64,000 nucleotides of DNA from CAIJXB01 sp964439595. Its GTDB lineage: Bacteria > Chlamydiota > Chlamydiia > Chlamydiales > Rhabdochlamydiaceae. Numbering within the stretch: position 1 is the first letter of the stretch; each line of letters begins with the position of its first letter. The notes below the pieces were generated by a model, which saw nothing but the letters and a program-made list of their open reading frames with translations, ran no database searches and had not been told where the DNA came from. The translations under genes were made by a program, and so were the position numbers. Shown here in pieces: positions 20,201 to 27,689 of this stretch. The stretch lies in NCBI GenBank assembly GCA_964439595.1, contig CAYTOK010000009.1:1-64000 (forward strand). Reading direction: 5' to 3'.

Positions 20201-20726
20201 CCTGATGCAAGGAGACCTTTCTTTTTCAGATAAACCCAACCAAGATGCTTATTTAAAGCTAACTGGACAACTGCAACTATCTCAAGCAACAATTACAGCA
20301 AACATGCAAGGACCTTTAACTTCTCCAAGACTCACCTTTCAGTCAACTCCTGCGCTACCTACAAGCTCAATTTTATCACTTATTCTATTTAATAAAGATA
20401 TATCTGAGATATCACCTCTACAAACTCTTGGACTTGCTCAAGTCATCATGTCTTTATCAGGAAATGGAGGCCCAGGCGTCTTAGAAGCTATTCGCAAAAG
20501 TATAGGCATTGATAGATTAAGCATTACGGGTAAAGACGGATCAGATGAAATCTCTCTCCAAATCGGATGGTATCTAACTCACGGTGTTACAGTCTCCCTT
20601 TCTCAAAGTGCAACAAGTAGTGATGTTACCGTAGAAGTGGATCTTAAAAATGGCTTTGTCTTTGAAGCAGAAACACAAAACCAAGAAGAAGGAAAATTTT
20701 CCTTAAAGTGGAATAAAAATTATTAA
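17226..20726 (+). CDS. tamB: TamB-like translocation and assembly module protein
   Basis: This 1166-residue protein has one N-terminal membrane anchor (FFLILSLLVCISALVLIL) and then a long, beta-rich AsmA/TamB-like periplasmic rod. The last ~300 residues match the conserved DUF490 domain, with the typical strand pattern (GDVLLTGTPLSPIGKGSLTL) and the final ISLQIGWYLTHGVTVSLSQS segment. The length is in the family range. TamB forms a groove that is thought to carry phospholipids to the outer membrane, partnered by TamA. The 13-bp spacing and order tamA-tamB indicate one transcript. The gene end is followed by a 497-bp gap. Confidence 0.9.
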   Translation: MKKISPKFYTPFFLILSLLVCISALVLILSQTKIFQDYALNILTTEAKKEGIEIKLKGLQSNGPFKWYLDEGFILWEDGKKLEMKKLQVRIAALPLFMKKLTFTSLKIHDATFSFSPSQEKTNFEEISLGALPLSLSVKALKIKNFLLNNVVTNKTLHLNLKGRVSIKKGLGELQVDLLFQELALNNILKIQLLSSQKKEVINGNIQTDIKNSENLTNFFDIPLKTSLKAFIRCRGKWSFWEKLKQRSAKDSLSFTFKADLDDLEIESIPLLDKTWSIQSDYTLWSDLSSSFENLSVISNELKLLGKASFSSSFTPLTASIVASLKDLSNLTSPSFLRLGGQLDAKIGLSPHAFLCLVTSPSLEIGNEIFTPSTVKIEALHKEKAWTGSISSSFQQEKLPWNASSEFTIKENLVTIKDIVIETEQTKISGEGHWNINQKIGESSLFLLANNLKLFRSLFPGSDLEGKLGGSLSLHAKEANVFLETNLLLKNVRYQTSIVDSLRIEAALNNVLQTPVGNISLECTNLLVKGGQFDSLTFASNEQENGWKSFSITANGSWKESFQLSSTGLWKNEEEAVLIQSESFLGSLFKSPFQSSPFSFYYSDEKISIDSCQIQIGNGSFSLKGSLTKEEAFFETEGTHLPLHMLSLFYPSIAVHGNTSFQGSFLGSKENIKGELIATIEEVDFLEKIKGKGSLQIHFTPLTAQIHSHFYATQNQFLDCTATIPLNYFYLPFKAEIDPIKPLMGELRMQGAIEDLLAFLQTTSQKASGWVTGHLFLSGNSKNPFIQGKIDLENGSYENYISGTRLKNIEAALVAKGASIELTHFHTLDSKNGEAGATGTLLLDKKELFPFKAKLELNNLTLMQSETLEAAATGDLDFTGDLLSAKAEGGLIVDHTAFTISDNLQTEIPSLPITYINKPIHLQRFAVNLPATYPVNLELLCTAKDTVFIKGKGLDSQWQGDVLLTGTPLSPIGKGSLTLKKGDFTFSGKTFTLMQGDLSFSDKPNQDAYLKLTGQLQLSQATITANMQGPLTSPRLTFQSTPALPTSSILSLILFNKDISEISPLQTLGLAQVIMSLSGNGGPGVLEAIRKSIGIDRLSITGKDGSDEISLQIGWYLTHGVTVSLSQSATSSDVTVEVDLKNGFVFEAETQNQEEGKFSLKWNKNY

Positions 20727-20752
20727 AAAAATAAATTCATGAAAGCCTTCTC

Positions 20753-20902
20753 CTACTCTAAGATCTCCACCTTCACTAAAAGCTCTTTTTTATAAGAGGT
20801 TACTCCATAAACGCGTCCCTTAAATTCTACTAATAACATGACAATCCGTCTAATAGTTGACTCCTTTTTCTTATATGGTGTGTAGTGATCAGAAATCGGT
20901 TT
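20753..20902 (-). pseudogene. Possible small gene or fragment in the 20.7-21.2 kb gap
   Basis: In the gap between tamB and the next operon, the minus strand keeps a frame of 50 codons open and ends in LLVKVEILE and a stop at 20753. An internal ATG gives 28 residues. The composition looks coding (HYTPYKKKESTIRRIVML), but there is no clear start signal and it is not a family I know. It may be the tail of a decayed gene. The rest of the gap (20903-21223) shows nothing definite except a run of T at 20929-20937. Confidence 0.22.
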
Positions 20903-21223
20903 TTACTCACAGGAAAACACTGTTTTTTTTTGACTTTTTTTAATGTCAGAAATGGAAATTTCTCACCTCTTCTCGTTTTGCAAGAACCTCCTTAAATAAC
21001 ACTTCTGCATAAACAAGTAAAAACCACTTACAATAAAAAACGCCTGTCAAATACACTTAAACGAGTTTATCATTAAGACTTTGTTAACGCTCCTTAACCC
21101 ATTTACTCTCGAAAAACAAGAACACTTATAAGCGTCTAAAAATTCAGCTGAAATTCTCATTTTTACATAGCCTTAAAACAACCTGAAAGCTATCCTGCTT
21201 ACATAAAAAAAACGGAGAGACCC

Positions 21224-21973
21224 ATGCATAAAGCAAACGCAATTGAGATGCCAAGTTATAATAAGGTTCATGAAAGTAAAGCTAAAAACAGAGCCCCCCT
21301 TTCTGACATAGATGAAAAAACAGAAAGCGCAGCTTTAAAAGAATTACTCTCTTTGGCGCAAAATACTCCAAGCGGGCCTAAACCAACGTATACAGCAGGA
21401 GCTGTCGAGCCTTTAGAAAAACAAAGAGATATTGGCAAGCAATACGGCAAGGTAAGAACCTCTACAGACTATTTAGACCTCGCAGCAGAAGAAAAACGGA
21501 TAAAAGCCCTAGAAAAAGAGGCAAACCTAGGCTTATTAGCAGCTCAGCTTTATGGTAAACGCTACAAGGAAGTTTTCGTTCCAGAGCAACAAAAATATGC
21601 AGATGAGCTAGAAGCCATTAATGGAAAAATGCAAAAGGTTAGCGCACTAGTAGCCCACTTAAATGCTCACATGCAAGAAGGCAATTGGACCGCTTCTACA
21701 GAAGAAGAAAAAACGCTCATAGATGAGATAAAGTCATTTGGCGACGTATCTCTTTTGGATAAAGCCTACACATGGGATTCTGCAGAAAGTTTAAAACAAG
21801 AAACAGACAACCTGAGAGCTTGGACACAAAGTGAAGGGCAAAAAACATCTCAAATATACGCAAGGATTACCGAATCCAGAAAAACAGATAACAACTGCTA
21901 CGAAGCTATAAAAAATGCACTAGAAAGAGACGCTGAATCCAAAAGAACTATGATAAGCAACCAACTTAGGTAA
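21224..21973 (+). CDS. Hydrophilic helical protein, first gene of translocon-like operon
   Basis: A 249-residue hydrophilic protein that begins after a CGGAGAG site. It has no membrane segment; it is rich in Glu, Lys and Ala and is predicted by eye to be mostly helical, with long coiled-coil stretches at ~75-135 and 180-249. It ends 4 bp before the next gene, which encodes a hydrophobic SctE-like protein, so it is co-transcribed. In the Salmonella SPI-2 cluster the order is filament/tip protein, then two translocators; by position this product could be a tip or filament-type subunit. That is inference from order only, since the sequence shows no decisive motif. A chaperone or regulator would be the alternative. 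Confidence 0.6.
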   Translation: MHKANAIEMPSYNKVHESKAKNRAPLSDIDEKTESAALKELLSLAQNTPSGPKPTYTAGAVEPLEKQRDIGKQYGKVRTSTDYLDLAAEEKRIKALEKEANLGLLAAQLYGKRYKEVFVPEQQKYADELEAINGKMQKVSALVAHLNAHMQEGNWTASTEEEKTLIDEIKSFGDVSLLDKAYTWDSAESLKQETDNLRAWTQSEGQKTSQIYARITESRKTDNNCYEAIKNALERDAESKRTMISNQLR

Positions 21974-21977
21974 TTGT

Positions 21978-22949
21978 ATGGTACATGCAGTAAATTCCTC
22001 CTTTTCCAGTTCTTTTATTACTTCTAAAAGAGGAACTGTAGATGAAGACTTCTCTTATAAGGAAGTTCCTCTTGGGCTAGCAGCCCAAAGAATGAGCTCT
22101 ATTTCTTCGGTAAAAGCGGACACCGAAATCGAAGAGCTAATAAAAAGCCGTGTACCAGGATCCTTAAGCACAAAAAGACAATTTTCTACAGATAAAGTGT
22201 TAGACTGTATTTTTATAGAGCTTACGGAAAGTTTATACGCTATAGGAGAACTATTACTTAATTCTGCAGACTTCGAAATCGATCTTCTATGTGAAAATTT
22301 ACAAAAGCACATGAAAAACAGTTCTAATATCATAAAAGAATCCATAGAAAAATCGCAGGAATTCGGAATATGGCAACTATTAGAAAAAATAGGAACATCC
22401 CTTTTAGCTGCCTGTAATTTTATATTCGGAGGGGCAGCCATTGCTTCCGGATCCCCGATTATCGGATCGACACTTATTGCCGCGGCAGTTCTTTCCACAG
22501 CAAACCTAGCTATGACAGAAATGCAAGGATGGGACTATATAGCGAAAAGGGTAGCTAAAGATAATAAGAAACTAGAAGAAGAGCTCCGTCTATATCTACC
22601 TTTAGCTTCTACGTTGTTAGCTTCTTCTTTAACAGCAACAGGCAGCTACCTAACCATTTCTCAAAATCTTTTACAAAACTTGGGAGCATCCGCTAAAGTA
22701 GGAGAATCTGTACAAAAAGCACTTCTTTTCTACACAACTTTTGCCTCTGCGGGCAAAACTTTTACTGAAGGAAGCCAACAAAGGATTAAAGCCGGCCTTG
22801 CCGCAATACAAGATAAAATAGAGATAGAAACTTTTCATAAAGATACTCTATCATCCTGGCTTAAAGACTTCTTACAAAGCGTGAATGGCGCTTGGGAATC
22901 AACTAAAACTATTATAGAAACAAGTACACAAAAAAGGATATCGCGATGA
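21978..22949 (+). CDS. Candidate SctE-like hydrophobic translocator
   Basis: A 323-residue protein with a Ser-rich N-terminus, an amphipathic helical section (70-130) and two hydrophobic segments: a Gly-rich hairpin at ~138-178 (FIFGGAAIASGSPIIGSTLI) and a second at ~205-232. After these comes a helical tail. This is the plan of YopB/SseC/EspD-type major translocators, which make the type III pore in the host membrane. The gene overlaps the next one by 4 bp (ATGA). The Gly-rich hairpin followed by MTEMQGWDY is the part closest to SctE proteins. An Inc-type membrane protein is the main alternative, because Incs also carry bilobed hydrophobic segments. Confidence 0.5.
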   Translation: MVHAVNSSFSSSFITSKRGTVDEDFSYKEVPLGLAAQRMSSISSVKADTEIEELIKSRVPGSLSTKRQFSTDKVLDCIFIELTESLYAIGELLLNSADFEIDLLCENLQKHMKNSSNIIKESIEKSQEFGIWQLLEKIGTSLLAACNFIFGGAAIASGSPIIGSTLIAAAVLSTANLAMTEMQGWDYIAKRVAKDNKKLEEELRLYLPLASTLLASSLTATGSYLTISQNLLQNLGASAKVGESVQKALLFYTTFASAGKTFTEGSQQRIKAGLAAIQDKIEIETFHKDTLSSWLKDFLQSVNGAWESTKTIIETSTQKRISR

Positions 22950-23407
22950 GTGTTCAAAAAGTCAGCGCAGAAGCAATACAACAACCCGCTACAACCTACA
23001 ATCCTATTAATGAAAAATTAATAGTCTTAATGGGTAAATTCTCTGCTATATTTAGTAAAATGATAGCAAGCACGAGAGAAACCGAATTTTTAGCGCATCA
23101 AAGCGTCCAAAGACATGCTTCTTCTAAAAACAGCATTACTTTTACTCAGGGTGTAATAAGTTCTTTACAAGCATTTGGAGGGGTAGCAGCCCTAGCTGCT
23201 GCAAAGCCGGAACTTTATACGTCTCTTTTAGACGGAGTCGGAAAGGCATCTCATCTTTTCTCTCAGCACTATGGTGACGGATATGAGCTATCTAAAACAC
23301 TAGCAGAACGCGACCTGCAAAAACAATCCCAAGAAATCTCTCAGCTTTTAAACTGGGTGAAAGACTTAACATCTACTGCCAATGAAGCCTTAAGACATGG
23401 AAAATAA
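22946..23407 (+). CDS. Candidate SctB-like minor translocator
   Basis: A 153-residue protein translated from an ATG that overlaps the stop of the previous gene. It has one mildly hydrophobic segment in the middle (GVISSLQAFGGVAALAAA, ~residues 69-86) and helical, Gln/Ser-rich flanks, including a C-terminal amphipathic helix (SQEISQLLNWVKDL). Small proteins with one hydrophobic segment directly after an SctE gene are typical of SctB/SseD-type partners. The function is inferred from this architecture and order. The next gene, an LRR protein, starts 69 bp later. Confidence 0.48.
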   Translation: MSVQKVSAEAIQQPATTYNPINEKLIVLMGKFSAIFSKMIASTRETEFLAHQSVQRHASSKNSITFTQGVISSLQAFGGVAALAAAKPELYTSLLDGVGKASHLFSQHYGDGYELSKTLAERDLQKQSQEISQLLNWVKDLTSTANEALRHGK

Positions 23408-23428
23408 AAAATAGTTTCCAATAATTAT

Positions 23429-23480
23429 AACATATGATAACTCTAAATTAATACATAATTAATTATGGTTATCATATGTT
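23429..23480 (+). promoter_or_regulatory. Long inverted repeat covering an LRR gene start codon
   Basis: A perfect 13-bp inverted repeat (AACATATGATAAC at 23429-23441, GTTATCATATGTT at 23468-23480) encloses a second 7-bp stem (AATTAAT at 23446-23452, ATTAATT at 23458-23464) with a 5-nt loop. The ATG of the LRR gene (23476) is inside the 3' arm, and there is no clear Shine-Dalgarno site. As RNA this would hide the start codon. A weak AT-rich terminator for the upstream operon, or a repressor operator, are alternatives. Confidence 0.6.
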
Positions 23481-24315
23481 TTGGGACTTAGGAAGAGAAG
23501 ATATAAACACTCAATATAACACCTATTGCCCTCTATCTAATAATCCTGGCATTTCTTGGGACAGCCTTCCCTCCTCTTTAACTCTTTGTGGCATTAATTA
23601 CTTAAGAGACCAAGACCTCTCTCTTATGTCTTTTTCAACAGAAGTTAAGCACCTAAAAATTCATGATTGCACGCTACTCACGGATGCAGCTTTATTTCTC
23701 CTCCCCTCTTCTTTAGTTTCTTTAGAAATCAAAGGAGGTAATTTTACAGACGAAGGGATCCAAGCCTTATGCCTTTTACCTAACCTAGAAAAACTCGTTT
23801 TAATAAACTGCAAACTAATAACTGGCTACACCTTAGATGCCCTTCCTCCTTCTATGCACTCTGTAAAAATTGTCTCCTGCCCTAACGTAACAGATAGAGG
23901 AATCCAAGCTCTTTCTTTTTTACATCTAAAAAAACTATCTTTAATTAAATGCCATAATATATCAGGAATAACTTTCGATACCCTCCCCTCCTCCTTACAA
24001 AAACTCAAAATTCAAAATTGCCCTTGGATTACAGACCAAAGCCTAAAGAACCTTACCCTTTTAGAGAATTTACAAAGCTTAGACCTATCCTCTTGCAGTA
24101 GAATCCAAGGAAGTACGATTAACTATTTACCAAATTCTATAAGACATCTTAATTTCCATGGTTGCAAAGGACTGCGAGACATTACCTTTTTAGGAGATTT
24201 AACAGCCCTAGAATCCGTTAATTTCTCTTGTACTCCCATTACAGAAATCTACCTTCCTTTTCTCAAACAATTTGACATAAAAAAAATCAAAGTCAATAAA
24301 AAGTGCTGTAACTAA
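23476..24315 (+). CDS. Cysteine-containing leucine-rich repeat protein
   Basis: A 279-residue protein made almost wholly of LRRs of the cysteine-containing/AMN1 type, with units such as LEKLVLINCKLITGYTL and LQSLDLSSCSRIQGSTI, spaced 24-26 residues. This repeat class is typical of eukaryotic F-box adaptor proteins; in intracellular bacteria it marks effectors that may bind host ubiquitin ligase parts. No F-box is visible at the N-terminus (~25 residues before the repeats). It follows the translocon-like operon after 68 bp, and its start codon lies in a long hairpin. It is quite different from the LRR type at the left edge. Confidence 0.8.
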   Translation: MFWDLGREDINTQYNTYCPLSNNPGISWDSLPSSLTLCGINYLRDQDLSLMSFSTEVKHLKIHDCTLLTDAALFLLPSSLVSLEIKGGNFTDEGIQALCLLPNLEKLVLINCKLITGYTLDALPPSMHSVKIVSCPNVTDRGIQALSFLHLKKLSLIKCHNISGITFDTLPSSLQKLKIQNCPWITDQSLKNLTLLENLQSLDLSSCSRIQGSTINYLPNSIRHLNFHGCKGLRDITFLGDLTALESVNFSCTPITEIYLPFLKQFDIKKIKVNKKCCN

Positions 24316-24334
24316 AAAAATAAAAAATTCCCAT

Positions 24335-24363
24335 TTGACCCTAAAGGGGTTATTCATTACAAT
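24335..24363 (+). promoter_or_regulatory. Sigma-70-type promoter of the mla operon
   Basis: TTGACC and TACAAT are separated by exactly 17 bp, close to the housekeeping consensus. Transcription would start near 24370, only about 3 nt before the first ATG of mlaE (24373), so the mRNA would be almost leaderless. Confidence 0.7.
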
Positions 24364-24372
24364 CCGGCTTAT

Positions 24373-25188
24373 ATGCATATGAAAAAATGGCTAAGCAAGT
24401 CACTAAAAGTGACAAGCGACAAATTTTACTTCCTTGTAGAGACTGGTGAATACCTTACCCTTATCTGGGATACGGTAAAGACGACTATTGCCCGTCCCCC
24501 TTCTTTTTCTTTAATCATGAATCAGCTTTATGATATTGGTGTTGCTTCTTTGCCTGTTGTAGCAATTACAGGTTTTTCTACAGGACTTGTTCTTGCGGCA
24601 CAATCTTTTTATCAGCTAGCTGACAAAGGGCTCGTTAGCGTTACAGGACTTATGGTAGCCAAAGCTATGATGACAGAACTCGGGCCTGTCTTAACAGCTT
24701 TTATGATAACAGGACGTGTCGGTGCTTCTATGTGTGCCGAGCTTGGGACCATGCAAGTAACAGAGCAACTTGATGCTTTAAAAACTATGTCTATCAACCC
24801 TAATAGATACCTTATTTCACCGAGGATGCTTGCTGGAACTCTTATGATGCCGCTTCTTACCGTATTTAGCATTATCATGGGGATTTTAGGAGGCTATCTA
24901 ATCTCTGTCTATTTTTTTGAAATGGCCCCCGCCACTTATTTTGACCCTATGCCCACACACATTACCACCTTCGATCTTTTTACCGGAATTTTTAAGGCCC
25001 TTATTTTTGGTATGTTCATCATGACAATAGCCTGTTATAAAGGGTTAAAAACAGCAGGAGGTGCAGCTGGCGTTGGAAGGTCTACCACAAATAGCGTCGT
25101 AATCACCTACTGTTGCATTCTTTTATCTAATTTCCTTCTTACTATTTTACTCAATATTCTTAGAGGGGAAATAGATAAATTCATATGA
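24373..25188 (+). CDS. mlaE: MlaE-like ABC lipid transporter permease
   Basis: This 271-residue inner membrane protein belongs to the MlaE/DUF140 permease family. It shows the conserved ELGPVLTAFMITGRVGASMCAELGTM-type segment (around 110-135) and MKTM/SINPNRYLISPRML region, then hydrophobic helices to the end. It forms the membrane core of the MlaFEDB-type complex that moves phospholipids between the membranes. The start may be 24373 or the ATG two codons on; neither has a good ribosome site, in line with the promoter that would give a nearly leaderless RNA. It overlaps mlaF by 4 bp. Confidence 0.93.
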   Translation: MHMKKWLSKSLKVTSDKFYFLVETGEYLTLIWDTVKTTIARPPSFSLIMNQLYDIGVASLPVVAITGFSTGLVLAAQSFYQLADKGLVSVTGLMVAKAMMTELGPVLTAFMITGRVGASMCAELGTMQVTEQLDALKTMSINPNRYLISPRMLAGTLMMPLLTVFSIIMGILGGYLISVYFFEMAPATYFDPMPTHITTFDLFTGIFKALIFGMFIMTIACYKGLKTAGGAAGVGRSTTNSVVITYCCILLSNFLLTILLNILRGEIDKFI

Positions 25189-25964
25189 TACACATTAAAA
25201 ATCTTTGGAAAAAATTCGGGGCTTTACAAATCATGTCTGATCTCACCTTAGAGATCAAAACAGGTGAAACCCTTGTTATCTTAGGACCTTCAGGTATTGG
25301 AAAAAGTGTACTATTAAAACATATTATCGGCCTTTGCAAACCCGATGAAGGCACTATAGAAGTCGATGGGACGCTCATTTCCTCTTTAAAAGACCAGGAT
25401 CTATATAAAGCATTGCATCATATGGGCATGCTTTTTCAAGGGGGCGCTCTTTTTGATTCTATGAACGTAGAACAAAATACCGCATTCCACCTTGTACAGC
25501 ACGGCAGTCCAGAAGGAGGGAAATACAGCAAAAAAGAGATAGCCCTTAAGGTAGAAGAAGCATTGGAGATGGTAGGCCTTGCTGGAACGCAAAAAAAAAT
25601 GCCATCCGAACTTTCTGGAGGAATGAGAAAAAGAGCAGCTTTAGCTAGACTCATTGTATATAGACCCTCCATCATCCTATACGACGAGCCCACTACAGGG
25701 CTTGATCCAATTATGGCTATGCAAATTAATGAATTAATAGTAAAAATGCAAAAAGAGCTTAAAGCAACAAGTATTGTCGTCACGCACGACATGTTTTCAG
25801 CTTTGTATGTGGGCGATCGACTTTCTCTCATTCGCGACGGAAAAATCGCACACATCGCAGAAGCCGACGAATTTTTAAAAATAAACGATCCTTTGATTAC
25901 ATTTTTATATAATACGATTTCAAAAGATCCAAGGTCATTTAAAGAAACTTATAAGGGGAATTAA
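25185..25964 (+). CDS. mlaF: MlaF-like ABC transporter ATPase
   Basis: The 259-residue ATPase powers the Mla-type phospholipid transporter. Walker A is GPSGIGKS (34-41), the signature is LSGGMRKRAALAR, Walker B is IILYDEPTTGLDP and the switch histidine is in VVTHD. The GMRKR form of the signature is typical of MlaF rather than of general import ATPases. It starts inside the end of mlaE (ATGA overlap) and is followed after 2 bp by mlaD, so the three proteins are translated together. Confidence 0.94.
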   Translation: MIHIKNLWKKFGALQIMSDLTLEIKTGETLVILGPSGIGKSVLLKHIIGLCKPDEGTIEVDGTLISSLKDQDLYKALHHMGMLFQGGALFDSMNVEQNTAFHLVQHGSPEGGKYSKKEIALKVEEALEMVGLAGTQKKMPSELSGGMRKRAALARLIVYRPSIILYDEPTTGLDPIMAMQINELIVKMQKELKATSIVVTHDMFSALYVGDRLSLIRDGKIAHIAEADEFLKINDPLITFLYNTISKDPRSFKETYKGN

Positions 25965-25966
25965 TA

Positions 25967-27148
25967 ATGGGCGATCAAATTAAAAATATGCTTGTCGGAC
26001 TTGTCATGTTAGCTGCATGCGCCTTTACCATATCCCTTATTCTCTTTCTTAAACCATCTGTCGGTAATGGGGAAAAAACCTACCAGGTTCGCTTTTCTAA
26101 TATCAATGGCCTAGGAGATGGTACCCGCGTGATGTTTTCAGGAAAGCCTGTCGGAGAAGTAGTTTCTGTTACAGAAATTCCAGATGCGAGAGCGCAACCA
26201 TCAGATCCCTTTGGAAGAGTTTATTTTTATGAACTAACACTCAAAGTAGATTCCAGCGTTACCATCTACAATACTGACCTAATCACTATTCAAACTTCTG
26301 GGCTACTTGGAGAAAAATCTATTGCGATTGTTCCCGTAACTCCCGCTAAAAACATCATCCCTAAGCCCGTTGGAAACGAACCTATTTATGCTCAATCTGC
26401 CGATCCTCTAGAGACAGCCCTATCAGAGCTATCTCAACTAGCTAATGAGATGGAGGGAACCTTCCGTTATTTAAATGATTGGCTAAATAAAAATGGCGAC
26501 ACGCTTTCTGAAGCTATTTCTTCTTTTAAAGGCGCTTTAGATGAAACAGAAAAAGCAATAGCCTCGATCAATCAAAGCAATCTTATTGGAACTGCTAAAG
26601 AAGGCATTACCCATTTCTCTAATGCCATGGAAAAAATAGATGCCTCTTTAGCAACTATGGAAAATGGACAGTTTTTTAACAATGTCAATCAGATAGCCGG
26701 CTCCGTCCAAGAAATTACAGGAGCTATCGCAAATGGAAAAGGAACTTTAGGTAAATTAATCCAAGAAGATGGCATGTATCTTCGCGTTTCCTCTTTGCTT
26801 AACAAAGCTGATACCATGATGAATGACATCAACCATTTTGGCATCTTATTTCATTTAAATAAAACATGGCAAAGAGAAAGACTACAAAAAATTACTCTCA
26901 TGAGCTCATTAGAGACCCCCACCGCCTTTAAAAATTTCTTTACCGAGGAAGTGGAAAGCGTAAATTTAGCACTAGCTCGCCTATCTATGCTTATTGATAA
27001 AGCTGAGAAAAGCCCTAAAAAACAGGAAATCTTCAAAGATAAACAGTTTTCAAAAGACTTTACGCAATTTCTTAAAGAAGTAGAGAATCTTTCAGATAAC
27101 ATTAAACTATACAATGAAGAACTTGTAGAAATACAAAATGCTTCTTAG
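25967..27148 (+). CDS. mlaD: MlaD-like MCE-domain protein
   Basis: A 393-residue periplasmic protein held by one N-terminal helix (MLVGLVMLAACAFTISLILFL). The MCE domain lies at about 37-120 (VRFSNINGLGDGTRVMFSGK to SGLLGEKSIAIVPV) and is the lipid-binding ring unit of MlaD. The following ~270 residues are helical, longer than the short tail of E. coli MlaD, and would form a needle or coiled-coil tail like those of longer MCE proteins. With mlaE and mlaF it makes a complete inner-membrane complex; MlaB, MlaC and MlaA homologues are not in this window. Confidence 0.88.
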   Translation: MGDQIKNMLVGLVMLAACAFTISLILFLKPSVGNGEKTYQVRFSNINGLGDGTRVMFSGKPVGEVVSVTEIPDARAQPSDPFGRVYFYELTLKVDSSVTIYNTDLITIQTSGLLGEKSIAIVPVTPAKNIIPKPVGNEPIYAQSADPLETALSELSQLANEMEGTFRYLNDWLNKNGDTLSEAISSFKGALDETEKAIASINQSNLIGTAKEGITHFSNAMEKIDASLATMENGQFFNNVNQIAGSVQEITGAIANGKGTLGKLIQEDGMYLRVSSLLNKADTMMNDINHFGILFHLNKTWQRERLQKITLMSSLETPTAFKNFFTEEVESVNLALARLSMLIDKAEKSPKKQEIFKDKQFSKDFTQFLKEVENLSDNIKLYNEELVEIQNAS

Positions 27149-27172
27149 CCTAATTTTTTAAAAGCATAAAAG

Positions 27173-27201
27173 TAGACAAAAAGCTACCCCCGCTCTATGA
27201 T
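27173..27201 (+). promoter_or_regulatory. Duplicated promoter in front of the AAA ATPase fragment
   Basis: TAGACA and TATGAT with a 17-bp spacer. The same element, with only a few base changes in the spacer, stands at 50865-50893 before the intact gene. Similarity between the two loci starts exactly at TAGACA. Confidence 0.5.
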
Positions 27202-27228
27202 AATAAACAATTTAGTTGGGGAGGATCT

Positions 27229-27527
27229 ATGCGATTTTTTAACACAGCTGAAGCTACCAATCCCAAAGATCACTATTTTTTACCCTGCCGCCTAGACTGG
27301 AAACAGCTATCAGATTTTATTGAAAAAAATACTACCTCGTTCTCCATGTTCCAAGACAAAGCGGAAAAACAACAGCGATTATTGAATTTGTAAACTACTT
27401 AAATGCAGAAGGAACATACAAAGCATTGTATCTTTCTGTGGAATCTGCTCGCTCGGCAGTTAATGATATTTTGCGAATAATTCAAATTCTTCTTAAACAG
27501 CTCAGAGACAAAATAAAACTCTTATAG
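27229..27527 (+). pseudogene. Broken 5' copy of the AAA ATPase gene at 50921
   Basis: From 27173 to about 27467 the DNA is nearly identical to 50865-51159, including promoter, leader, ribosome site and the first ~80 codons. The coding part is destroyed by a one-base loss in an A-run (27323-27329, 7 A against 8), which leads to a stop at 27391, and a one-base gain in the A-run near 27420 that brings the frame back. The similarity then falls abruptly and a stop follows at 27525. The Walker A region (PRQSGKTT) is still readable in the other frame. It is a recent truncated duplicate, probably silent. Confidence 0.85.
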
Positions 27528-27689
27528 AGCTATCTTCAGATAGGCAATAGAATAATTTTTTTATTCGTTATTTCTAGAGGAGAATTCGTTGATTCGAAAG
27601 TGCGGCCTAATTTTTCTGGCTATTAAATAAAAAATATGGTATTATATAGCATAAACACAATGTGTGTAATTTAACTGTGAAGGGGGGCT

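Noticed and set aside
20920..20940. Terminator with a T-run after tamB
   Set aside because: The stem before the T-run is only about 4 bp and it is 200 bp from the tamB stop, so it is not supported as a tamB terminator.
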